This document shows, piece after piece, positions 58,005 to 64,000 of a stretch of 64,000 nucleotides of DNA (the first letter of the stretch is position 1; the number at the start of each line of letters is the position of its first letter). The DNA is taken from positions 158,795 through 222,794 of the forward strand of contig NZ_FCOA02000010.1 of assembly GCF_001544875.2 (NCBI RefSeq), given 5' to 3'. The notes under the pieces were generated by a model. That model saw only the letters and a program-made list of their open reading frames with translations, had not been told where the DNA came from and did not search any database. Position numbers and translations under genes: made by a program. Source of the DNA: Caballeronia hypogeia (GTDB taxonomy: Bacteria; Pseudomonadota; Gammaproteobacteria; Burkholderiales; Burkholderiaceae).

Positions 58005-58559
58005 TCACGCGTCTGGTGCATCGGTCGCCCTGGCGAGCCGCGCGGCGGTGTCGGGCGCGCCCATTTTCTCGGCGGCGTCGCGTGCGGAAAAACCGCCGGC
58101 GTCGCGCGCGTCGGGGTCGGCGCCGCGTGCGATCAGCAAGTCGACGATCTCGACTCGATTGAACATCGCCGCGATCATCAACGCGGTGCGTCCGTCGGGC
58201 GATGCGCCTTCCACGCTCGCGCCGTGATCGAGCAAAGTTTCGATCACGGCGGCGAAACCCTTGAACGCCGCGCCCGCGATCGGCGTCTGGCCATTGTCGT
58301 TGCGCAGGTCCGGGTCCGCCTTGTGCTCCAGCAGCACGCGCACGGCATCCGCATGGCCATGGTAGCTCGCGAGCATGACGAGGCTGTCGCCCTTGTCGTT
58401 GCGCAGGTTGGGCGGCAGGCCCTTTACCAACAGCGCATCGAGCATCGCGGCATCGCCGCGGCGCGCCACGTCGAACACTTCGCTCGCGAACGCGATCATG
58501 TCGGCGTCGGGACCGTCGTTCGATGCATTGGCGTCTTTGCCGTCGGGATCATCCTGCAT
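58005..58559 (-). CDS. Ankyrin repeat protein
   Basis: A 184-aa protein with about four ankyrin repeats after a 20-residue acidic start. Repeats with the TPLxxAAxxG pattern include KGDSLVMLASYHGHADAVRV, NGQTPIAGAAFKGFAAVIET and DGRTALMIAAMFNRVEIVDL. There is no signal peptide, so it is probably cytoplasmic. In other bacteria similar small ankyrin proteins are linked to catalase function, but no catalase is near. The start MQDDPDGKDANAS is at 58559, with GGAG upstream. Confidence 0.85.
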   Translation of the reverse strand: MQDDPDGKDANASNDGPDADMIAFASEVFDVARRGDAAMLDALLVKGLPPNLRNDKGDSLVMLASYHGHADAVRVLLEHKADPDLRNDNGQTPIAGAAFKGFAAVIETLLDHGASVEGASPDGRTALMIAAMFNRVEIVDLLIARGADPDARDAGGFSARDAAEKMGAPDTAARLARATDAPDA

Positions 58560-58994
58560 GGTTCACTCCATTTCGATCGCGCCGCGTGCGCGGTCCTGTG
58601 TGGTCGGGATGCCTCGCGTGCCCGCAGTCCCTCCGTCTCTTTAGCGGGTATTTTGCATGCGTGTGGAATGCATTCAATCTGGCATTCGAAATGCAATCCG
58701 AATGCATGCAAAACGCAAACGCATGCGGGTGCGCGTAGCCGCGATCGGCCGCCTAAAACTGCCGGCCGCGGCGCGGAATCAACCGGGAGCATACACAGGT
58801 TTGCTCGCCGGCCGCGTATTCACCCGGGACAGGGCAGCGCGAAGCGCGTCATCCGGTAGCACGAAACGCGCCATCCCGTAGCACCTTCACTGCCGTGATT
58901 GCTCGCCGCGATACACCACGCTTGACGCTGCGCCGCGCGAGCGCTTAGCCTCGATGCGACTCTCGCCATCCACGCACGCACAGCGCCCCCGCAC
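58560..58994. other. Divergent intergenic region ankyrin / DUF938, with palindrome island
   Basis: No gene is supported in these 435 bases. A palindrome-rich, AT-leaning stretch lies at 58651-58728 (separate entry). The remainder is GC-rich with no clear promoter. Confidence 0.4.
58651..58713. repeat. Nested inverted repeats rich in GAATGC/GCATTC
   Basis: TTTTGCATGC (58651-58660) and GCATGCAAAA (58704-58713) form perfect outer arms. Inside lie the palindrome GAATGCATTC (58666-58675), GCATTCGAAATGC (58682-58694, arms GCATT/AATGC) and GAATGC (58700-58705). The half site GAATGC occurs repeatedly in both orientations within 63 bases. Confidence 0.7.
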
Positions 58995-59654
58995 ATGACG
59001 CACACCAATCAGCCCCCGTCCGGCATGAACGACGCCGCATCCGGTTCCGACGCGACGATCCGCCGGCGCGCGCCCGCCGCCGAACGTAACCGCGACGCGA
59101 TTCTGGCGGTCCTCACGCGCGTGCTGCCCCGAAGCGGCGTCGTGCTGGAGATCGCGAGCGGCACCGGTCAGCACGCCGTGCACTGCGCGACGGCGTTGCC
59201 CGACATCGTCTGGCAGCCGAGCGATCCCGATGCCGGCGCGCGCGATTCGATCGCCGCGTGGCGCGCTCACGCAGCGCTCGCGAATCTCAACTCACCGCTC
59301 GCATTGGACGTGATGAGCGACGACTGGGGCATCGCGAAAGCCGCGGCCATCGTGTGCATCAACATGATCCATATCGCGCCGTGGGAAGCCGCATGCGCGC
59401 TGTTTCGGGGCGCAGGCGCGCGACTGGACGCGGGGGGCGTACTGTACCTTTATGGGCCGTACCGGCGCAATGGCGCGCATACCGCGCCGAGCAACGAAGC
59501 CTTCGATCAGCAGTTGCGCGCGAACGATCCGCGCTGGGGCGTGCGCGACATGGAAGCGGTCGAGGCATTGGGCGAGGAGGCCGGTTTCAGGATCGCGGAG
59601 AGCGTGGCGATGCCGGCCAACAACTTCAGTCTGGTGTTCGTGAAGCGCGAATAG
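58995..59654 (+). CDS. DUF938 class I SAM-dependent methyltransferase
   Basis: A 219-aa predicted methyltransferase of the DUF938 family. RRRAPAAERNRDAILAVL starts the domain, LEIASGTGQHAVHCA (about residues 55-69) is the SAM-binding motif I, WQPSDPD is motif II and INMIHIAPWEAACALF is family-specific. LYGPYRRNGAHTAPSNEAFD is conserved. The substrate is unknown. The start at 58995 has no good ribosome site; MNDAASGSD at 59025 is an alternative. Confidence 0.87.
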   Translation: MTHTNQPPSGMNDAASGSDATIRRRAPAAERNRDAILAVLTRVLPRSGVVLEIASGTGQHAVHCATALPDIVWQPSDPDAGARDSIAAWRAHAALANLNSPLALDVMSDDWGIAKAAAIVCINMIHIAPWEAACALFRGAGARLDAGGVLYLYGPYRRNGAHTAPSNEAFDQQLRANDPRWGVRDMEAVEALGEEAGFRIAESVAMPANNFSLVFVKRE

Positions 59655-59676
59655 CGCACGCGGCGCTCATGCCCGC

Positions 59677-60606
59677 TTACGCCCGCTCTGGGCGCGTCGC
59701 GAACATGCCGCTCCATGGCACCGTGGCCATCAGCGAGGCCGCGACGATCATCGCGCCGCCGATCCAGCCGGTCGTCGAGACGTGCTCGCCGAGCCAGGCG
59801 CTCGCGAAGAGCGCGCCGAAAGCGGGTTCGCTTCCCATCAGCAAGGAGACGCGTGTCGGACTGCTGCGGCTGATCGCGTAGTTCTGCGCGAAGAACGCGA
59901 AAAGCGTGCATGCGCCAACCAGATAGAGCACCGAGCCCCAGAACACGCCGTGACCGGACAGCGCGGGCAGCGGCTGCCACTGCGAGGGCGCGAACATCAA
60001 CGCGATCAGTGCGCTTCCCGACGCGACGACGCCCGCCTGCACGGCCGTCACCGTGAGCGCCGGCAGAGGTGCGGCGCGCAGCACGCGCTTGGTCACGCAG
60101 ACCGTCAGCGCGCGCAGCACGGCGGCCACGAGGATCAGTCCATCGCCCGGGTTGAAGTCGAAGGCGAGGGCGCCGTCGCCGGCGAGCAGCCATGCGCCCG
60201 CGAACGACACGCCCACCGCGAGCCATTCCGACGAACCGGGCCTGCGCTTGAGCAGCGCCCATTCGACGAGCGGCGTCAGCACCACGCACAGGCTGATGAG
60301 GAACGCGGCGTTCGCGGCACGCGTGTGCAGCACGCCGAAGGTCTCGGCGAGGAAGATCGAAAGCAGCAGAAGACCGAGAACGAACACGCCGCCGAGCGTC
60401 GCGGCGCTCGCGCGTCGCAGATGCCGCAGATTCATCGCGAGCAGCGCAAAGGTGATTCCGAAACGCAGCGCCAGCAGCGCGAGCACGGGATAGAACGCGA
60501 GCGCGCTCTTGACGATGCCGTAGCTGCTGCCCCACACCATCGCGACGGCGAAAAGCAGCAGATCGGATATGGGCAGCAGGCGTCGGACGGTCGATTGGGT
60601 TGTCAT
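59677..60606 (-). CDS. DMT superfamily (EamA) transporter
   Basis: A 309-aa inner-membrane protein with ten predicted helices in two EamA repeats. The first repeat begins LLLFAVAMVWGSSYGIVKSAL and the second GLILVAAVLRALTVCVTKR. SLLMGSEPAFGALFASAWLGE is the typical C-terminal motif. Such proteins export amino acids or metabolites; the substrate is unknown. It converges on the DUF938 gene, and is divergent from a LysR regulator that may control it. Confidence 0.87.
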   Translation of the reverse strand: MTTQSTVRRLLPISDLLLFAVAMVWGSSYGIVKSALAFYPVLALLALRFGITFALLAMNLRHLRRASAATLGGVFVLGLLLLSIFLAETFGVLHTRAANAAFLISLCVVLTPLVEWALLKRRPGSSEWLAVGVSFAGAWLLAGDGALAFDFNPGDGLILVAAVLRALTVCVTKRVLRAAPLPALTVTAVQAGVVASGSALIALMFAPSQWQPLPALSGHGVFWGSVLYLVGACTLFAFFAQNYAISRSSPTRVSLLMGSEPAFGALFASAWLGEHVSTTGWIGGAMIVAASLMATVPWSGMFATRPERA

Positions 60607-60704
60607 GCGTCGGCTCCTCGGATGTGGGAGCCGTCATTGTCGAATGGTGCAGCTGGCGCGATAATCGGGTTCCGATGCATAGACTTATTGTCGAGAATGC
60701 ACAA

Positions 60705-61625
60705 ATGAACCCCGCCGATCTCTTCGATCTGTTGCCCGACATGGCCGTGTTCGCACGCGTGGTCGATGCGGGCAACTTCTCGGTCGCCGCACGCCAGCTC
60801 GGCAGTACGCCATCCACGGTCAGCCGCCGCATCAAGCGGCTCGAGGAGGCGCTCGCCACGCGGCTGCTCGAACGCTCGACGCGCAAGGTCCGCGTGACGG
60901 AATCGGGCGATCAGGTCTACCGGCATTGCCGTGACATGGCGGCGGCCGCGTCGGGCGCGGTCGATGCAGCGGGACGTTCGTCGGGCAAGCCGCAGGGGCG
61001 TGTCGCGCTGTCCGCGCCGACGGCGTACGCGAAATCCGTCATTCATCCGCTCGTGCCGGCGTTTCTCGCGGCGTTTCCCGACGTCGACCTGCAACTCGTG
61101 TTCACCGATCACGACGTCGATCCGCTCGATAGCGATCTCGATCTCGTCATCCGCGCGACGAGTCATCCGCCGCAAGGGCTCGCGGCACGGCAGCTCGGGC
61201 GTGTGCGCTGGCTCTTGTGCGCGTCGGCGGACTATTTGCGGGAACGCGGCGCGCCCGCGCATCCGCGCGAACTCGCGCAGCATGTCTGCATCCCGCTGGG
61301 CGAAACCGCCGACGACAACCGCTGGCGCTTAACGAAAAGCGGCGAGACCGTGACGGTCACCGTGCGCGGACGTTATATCGCCAACCACGCGGGCGCGCGG
61401 CTCGAAGCGGCGGAGGGCGGTCTGGGCATCGCGACGTTGCCGGAGTTCGCCGCCCGCGACGCGCTCGCCTCGGGCAGCGTGCAGGTCGTGCTCGGTGACT
61501 GGGAAATGCAGGCGCGCGCATATCAGGGGCCGGTGTGGCTGCTGTATCCGCCGAACCGCTTTCTGCCGCCGAAGGTGCGCGCGCTGATCGATCATCTGCA
61601 CGCGCATCTCGGGCAGCAAGCGTGA
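60705..61625 (+). CDS. LysR-family regulator, divergent from DMT transporter
   Basis: A 306-aa LysR regulator. The helix-turn-helix is VFARVVDAGNFSVAARQLGS then PSTVSRRIKRLEEALATRLL. The effector domain starts near residue 90 (GRVALSAPTAYAKSVIHPLV). The start at 60705 has GAGA eight bases upstream; two in-frame upstream ATG/GTG codons are less well placed. It probably controls the divergent EamA transporter, and possibly the downstream oxygenase; both are inference. Confidence 0.85.
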   Translation: MNPADLFDLLPDMAVFARVVDAGNFSVAARQLGSTPSTVSRRIKRLEEALATRLLERSTRKVRVTESGDQVYRHCRDMAAAASGAVDAAGRSSGKPQGRVALSAPTAYAKSVIHPLVPAFLAAFPDVDLQLVFTDHDVDPLDSDLDLVIRATSHPPQGLAARQLGRVRWLLCASADYLRERGAPAHPRELAQHVCIPLGETADDNRWRLTKSGETVTVTVRGRYIANHAGARLEAAEGGLGIATLPEFAARDALASGSVQVVLGDWEMQARAYQGPVWLLYPPNRFLPPKVRALIDHLHAHLGQQA

Positions 61626-61771
61626 CGCCCAGGCTCATGGGCGTATTCCCCAGCGAGCGGGCCTGCGCCGAAACGAGAATCGCCGTGTAGACTGACTGCG
61701 AATGGTCGTTCATTGCGCCGCATGGGAACGCGGCGCTCCATCCGATCTCCATTTCACCGGAGGCGTCGTAC

Positions 61772-62929
61772 ATGCACGCAGCGTTGCCGCAAGGCGAGCA
61801 GGAAGCCGGTTCCATCGACACATCGTCCAGGCCGCCGCGCGATCTGCGTCGCGTCGACATTCATCCCGATCACTGGTATCCGCTCGCGTGGTCGCGCGAA
61901 GTGAGGACCGGCCGTGCGCATGGCGTGCGCTTCGCGGGCGAGCCGATCGTGCTCGTGCGCACCGCATCGGGAAATGTGTTCGCGCTGGAGGACCGGTGCG
62001 CGCATCGGCAGGTGCCGCTGTCGGCGGGCGTCGTCGACGGTGAATCGATTCGCTGCTGCTATCACGGCTGGACCTACGACTGCACCGGCCGCTGCACCGA
62101 TATTCCCTATCTCGGCCGCGAGCGTCTGCCCAACGGCGTGCGCGCGTATCCGTGCCGCGAGTCGGGCGGACTCATCTTCGTGTTCACCGGCGACCCGGCG
62201 CTCGCGGCAACGGCGAAGTTTCCCGAGCTCGGCTCCGTCACCGATCGCGCCTACAAGACGCGCCGCTTCGGCGGCGAAGTGAAGTGCCACTACACGTTCA
62301 TGCACGAGAATCTGATGGACATGAACCATCAGTTCCTGCATCGCCGGCAGATGGGCAGCATGCGCGCGCGTTCGCTCGGACGGCGGCGCGGCGAGGACTG
62401 GATCGAGGTCGATTACACCTTTGAGCGCGAAGCGGGCAAGCAGCCGATCGGCGAGGCGCTGGTCTTCGGTCAGAAGCGCGGCGCCGCCCCCCGCGACGAT
62501 CAGCAAGACGTGATGACGATCCGCACCGAGTATCCGTATCAGACGCTCAAGATCCGCACGAAAGACGACACCATGGTCATGGACCTGTGGATTGCCTACG
62601 TGCCGCTCGACGCCGAGCAGCGCACCAATCGCACCTTCGGGCTCTTGTCGGTTCGTCGCCCGAAGGTGCCGTTCGTGCTCGACGCCGCCTGGCCGCTCCT
62701 CGTGTGGTTCACCGAACGCATCTTCACGGAAGATCGCTGGATCGTCGAGCGCGAGCAGGAGGCGCATGACCGGCAGGGCGCGGATCACAATCATGAGGTA
62801 TTTCCGGTGATCATCGAGTTGCGCGCGCTGCTGATGGAGCGCGGCGTGGCGCATGGCACAGGAAAGAGCGCGGGCGAGCCGCGGCGCGTGCATTTCATCC
62901 AGCCGGTGCAGGAGCTGCCCGCGTCGTGA
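61772..62929 (+). CDS. Rieske non-heme iron oxygenase, alpha-subunit type
   Basis: A 385-aa oxygenase. The Rieske [2Fe-2S] ligands are Cys76 and His78 (DRCAHRQ) and Cys95 and His98 (CCYHGWTYDC). The mononuclear iron site has N180-x2-D183-x2-H186-x3-H190 in HENLMDMNHQFLH. Such enzymes hydroxylate or demethylate aromatic or lipid substrates with electrons from a partner reductase. No reductase, ferredoxin or beta subunit is adjacent. GGAGG eight bases upstream supports the ATG at 61772. Downstream is a small unknown gene. Confidence 0.9.
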   Translation: MHAALPQGEQEAGSIDTSSRPPRDLRRVDIHPDHWYPLAWSREVRTGRAHGVRFAGEPIVLVRTASGNVFALEDRCAHRQVPLSAGVVDGESIRCCYHGWTYDCTGRCTDIPYLGRERLPNGVRAYPCRESGGLIFVFTGDPALAATAKFPELGSVTDRAYKTRRFGGEVKCHYTFMHENLMDMNHQFLHRRQMGSMRARSLGRRRGEDWIEVDYTFEREAGKQPIGEALVFGQKRGAAPRDDQQDVMTIRTEYPYQTLKIRTKDDTMVMDLWIAYVPLDAEQRTNRTFGLLSVRRPKVPFVLDAAWPLLVWFTERIFTEDRWIVEREQEAHDRQGADHNHEVFPVIIELRALLMERGVAHGTGKSAGEPRRVHFIQPVQELPAS

Positions 62930-63012
62930 CGCGGGCAGCGATCCGCGATTTGCGCGCGCGGCGTCGTGGCGCTATACAGAAAGCTAAAGACCATCTACGG
63001 AGGATCATCATC

Positions 63013-63285
63013 ATGAACAGCGACCCGACCGAGCCGCGCAAAGATGCATCGGAGATCGGAGACGCCCACCCCGAAGTCGAGCATTTCAACGCGGCGATCT
63101 CGCACGTCGACGAGTCCTACGCCGCAGGCAAGATGGCCGCGGGCGCGGCGAAGGGCATCTTGTACAGCATCATCGAAACGCTCGGCACGCTGGTCGGAGA
63201 TCCGGACTTGCCGGCGCACGCGCGCTCAGGCTACGAAGGCCTGCTCGAAACGGCACGCGAGCTGCGCGCGAAAATCGAGCATTAA
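63013..63285 (+). CDS. Hypothetical small protein
   Basis: A 90-aa acidic protein I do not recognise. It reads as helical, with EVEHFNAAISHVDESYAAGK and KGILYSIIETLGTLVGDP, and ends in a helix with GLLETARELRAKIEH. There is no signal peptide or membrane segment. GGAGG lies nine bases upstream of the ATG at 63013, a strong ribosome site. It follows the Rieske gene by 83 bases on the same strand. Confidence 0.72.
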   Translation: MNSDPTEPRKDASEIGDAHPEVEHFNAAISHVDESYAAGKMAAGAAKGILYSIIETLGTLVGDPDLPAHARSGYEGLLETARELRAKIEH

Positions 63286-63842
63286 CAGATTTGTACGGGC
63301 AATGTAAGGATGCCCCGAGAACGCCCGGAGCTATATCTACGTCGGCGCAACGTCGGATTAATTTACATATTGCTTTCGTTGCGCGGTCGTTTTCTCGACG
63401 CCTGAATCATCGTTTGACGCGGCGCGCGCGTGGTTGCGTCGCACCGCTGGTCAAGTCATCATCCCGCCCCGATAGTCGCCGCGAGCCTTGCGCTGCAACA
63501 TTCGCGACAGCCTTCTCCGTCAAGCTCCACCTCTTCCCAAGACGCGCGCCGCCGGCCCTGAGCGGCGTTGCAGCACGCCCGTGAAGCCGCTTCTACGCCA
63601 TCTTTCTGTCAGCTCGCCGTCAGTTTCGTGCCCGGTTGCCTAATATCTGCAAGACAGAAAATACTGGTTAACCAGACAGTGAAAAAAAACGACACAGAAT
63701 TGCGTCTTTCTTTCGCATTCTGTCTGTAAGCCATACACTTGCGCTCGATAAAAGTTACGAGTTGAAACATAACTAAGCCGTTATTGCGGCACCGGTTCCA
63801 AGACTCGCACGGAAGTAACCGCCCACCGCTTGAGGAGAAAAA
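63286..63842. other. Upstream region of the porin gene
   Basis: No gene is seen in these 557 bases. The proximal 200 bases become AT-rich and contain inverted repeats (separate entry) and a GAGGAG ribosome site at 63832-63837. This is probably a regulated porin promoter. Confidence 0.45.
63664..63726. promoter_or_regulatory. Inverted-repeat cluster upstream of porin
   Basis: CTGGTTAACCAG at 63664-63675 is a perfect 12-base palindrome. CAGACAG (63673-63679) and CTGTCTG (63720-63726) are inverted copies. ACAGAATTGCG (63694-63704) and CGCATTCTGT (63714-63723) form arms with one bulge. These may be operator sites or an mRNA leader structure. Confidence 0.5.
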
Positions 63843-64000
63843 ATGAAGGGTTTCACGATGACCAAGGTCGCAATCGTCGCAGCCACGGCGTTCGCAGCCG
63901 CTGCGCCGGCGTTCGCGCAGAGCAGCGTCACGCTGTACGGTATCGTCGACGATTCGATCGTCTACCAAAGCAGCCAGACGAACCTGGCCAAGACGAACCC
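63843..64000 (+). CDS. Gram-negative porin (3' end outside window)
   Basis: The first 52 codons of an outer-membrane porin. A signal peptide (MKGFTMTKVAIVAATAFAAA then PAFA) is cut before QSSVTLYGIVDDSIVYQSS, the standard first strand of Burkholderia general porins (OmpC-like, 16-stranded trimers). GAGGAG lies five bases before the ATG at 63843. The rest lies beyond the window. Confidence 0.92.
   Translation, partial: MKGFTMTKVAIVAATAFAAAAPAFAQSSVTLYGIVDDSIVYQSSQTNLAKTN

Overview
The window looks like chromosomal DNA from a Burkholderiaceae bacterium (Burkholderia sensu lato; Paraburkholderia or Caballeronia would fit, but the genus cannot be fixed from this sequence). The evidence is very high GC with strong GC-third-position bias, the sbp-cysTWA-cysB cluster, an alaA-hom-thrC cluster, an arn lipid A operon whose ArnA is encoded by two genes, the rpsF-priB-rpsR-rplI-dnaB block, and a Burkholderia-type porin at the right edge. 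I see no insertion sequence, prophage, CRISPR array, tRNA or rRNA. It reads as an ordinary, gene-dense core region.

Layout. 1-4.2 kb: end of an aldo-keto reductase, then tkt-gnd (pentose phosphate pathway). 4.2-8 kb: a NodIJ-type ABC exporter, a universal stress protein and two poorly known small genes. 8.2-14.1 kb: lexA with two LexA boxes, divergent from the sulfate uptake operon sbp-cysT-cysW-cysA-cysB. 14.1-15.7 kb: asparaginase and a BON-LysM protein. 16-20.7 kb: gcl-hyi-glxR (glyoxylate to glycerate) with a divergent LysR regulator. 20.8-25.7 kb: ribosomal proteins S6, S18 and L9, PriB, DnaB helicase, then a phosphate transporter with its DUF47 partner. 25.7-29.7 kb: an SDR-fold protein lacking the usual catalytic residues, an NlpC/P60 lipoprotein and a PIN-PhoH ATPase.

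29.9-38 kb: a candidate 6S RNA with its own promoter and terminator, bcp peroxiredoxin, and the full Ara4N lipid A modification operon (arnT, an ArnE/F-like protein, arnB, arnC, split arnA, arnD). 38.3-45 kb: Mth938-domain protein, alaA-hom-thrC, and the ABC-F protein YbiT. 45.2-48.2 kb: DUF1289 protein, outer-membrane phospholipase A with a long N-terminal extension, and an NRAMP manganese transporter. 48.8-53 kb: putrescine uptake operon potFGHI, preceded by a structured leader. 53-60.6 kb: threonine dehydratase, argE, an MFS transporter, a double PRC-barrel lipoprotein, an ankyrin protein, a DUF938 methyltransferase and a DMT exporter. 60.7-64 kb: a LysR regulator, a stand-alone Rieske oxygenase, a small orphan and the start of a porin.

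Several genes form coherent modules: sulfate import under CysB, glyoxylate assimilation under a LysR protein, aspartate-family amino acid synthesis, polyamine import, and cationic-peptide resistance through Ara4N. The observations most worth following up are the 6S-like RNA between bcp and phoH, the SDR-fold protein without its Tyr/Lys pair, the palindrome-rich AT island at 58.65 kb, the potF leader hairpin, and the repeated tail of the NlpC lipoprotein.
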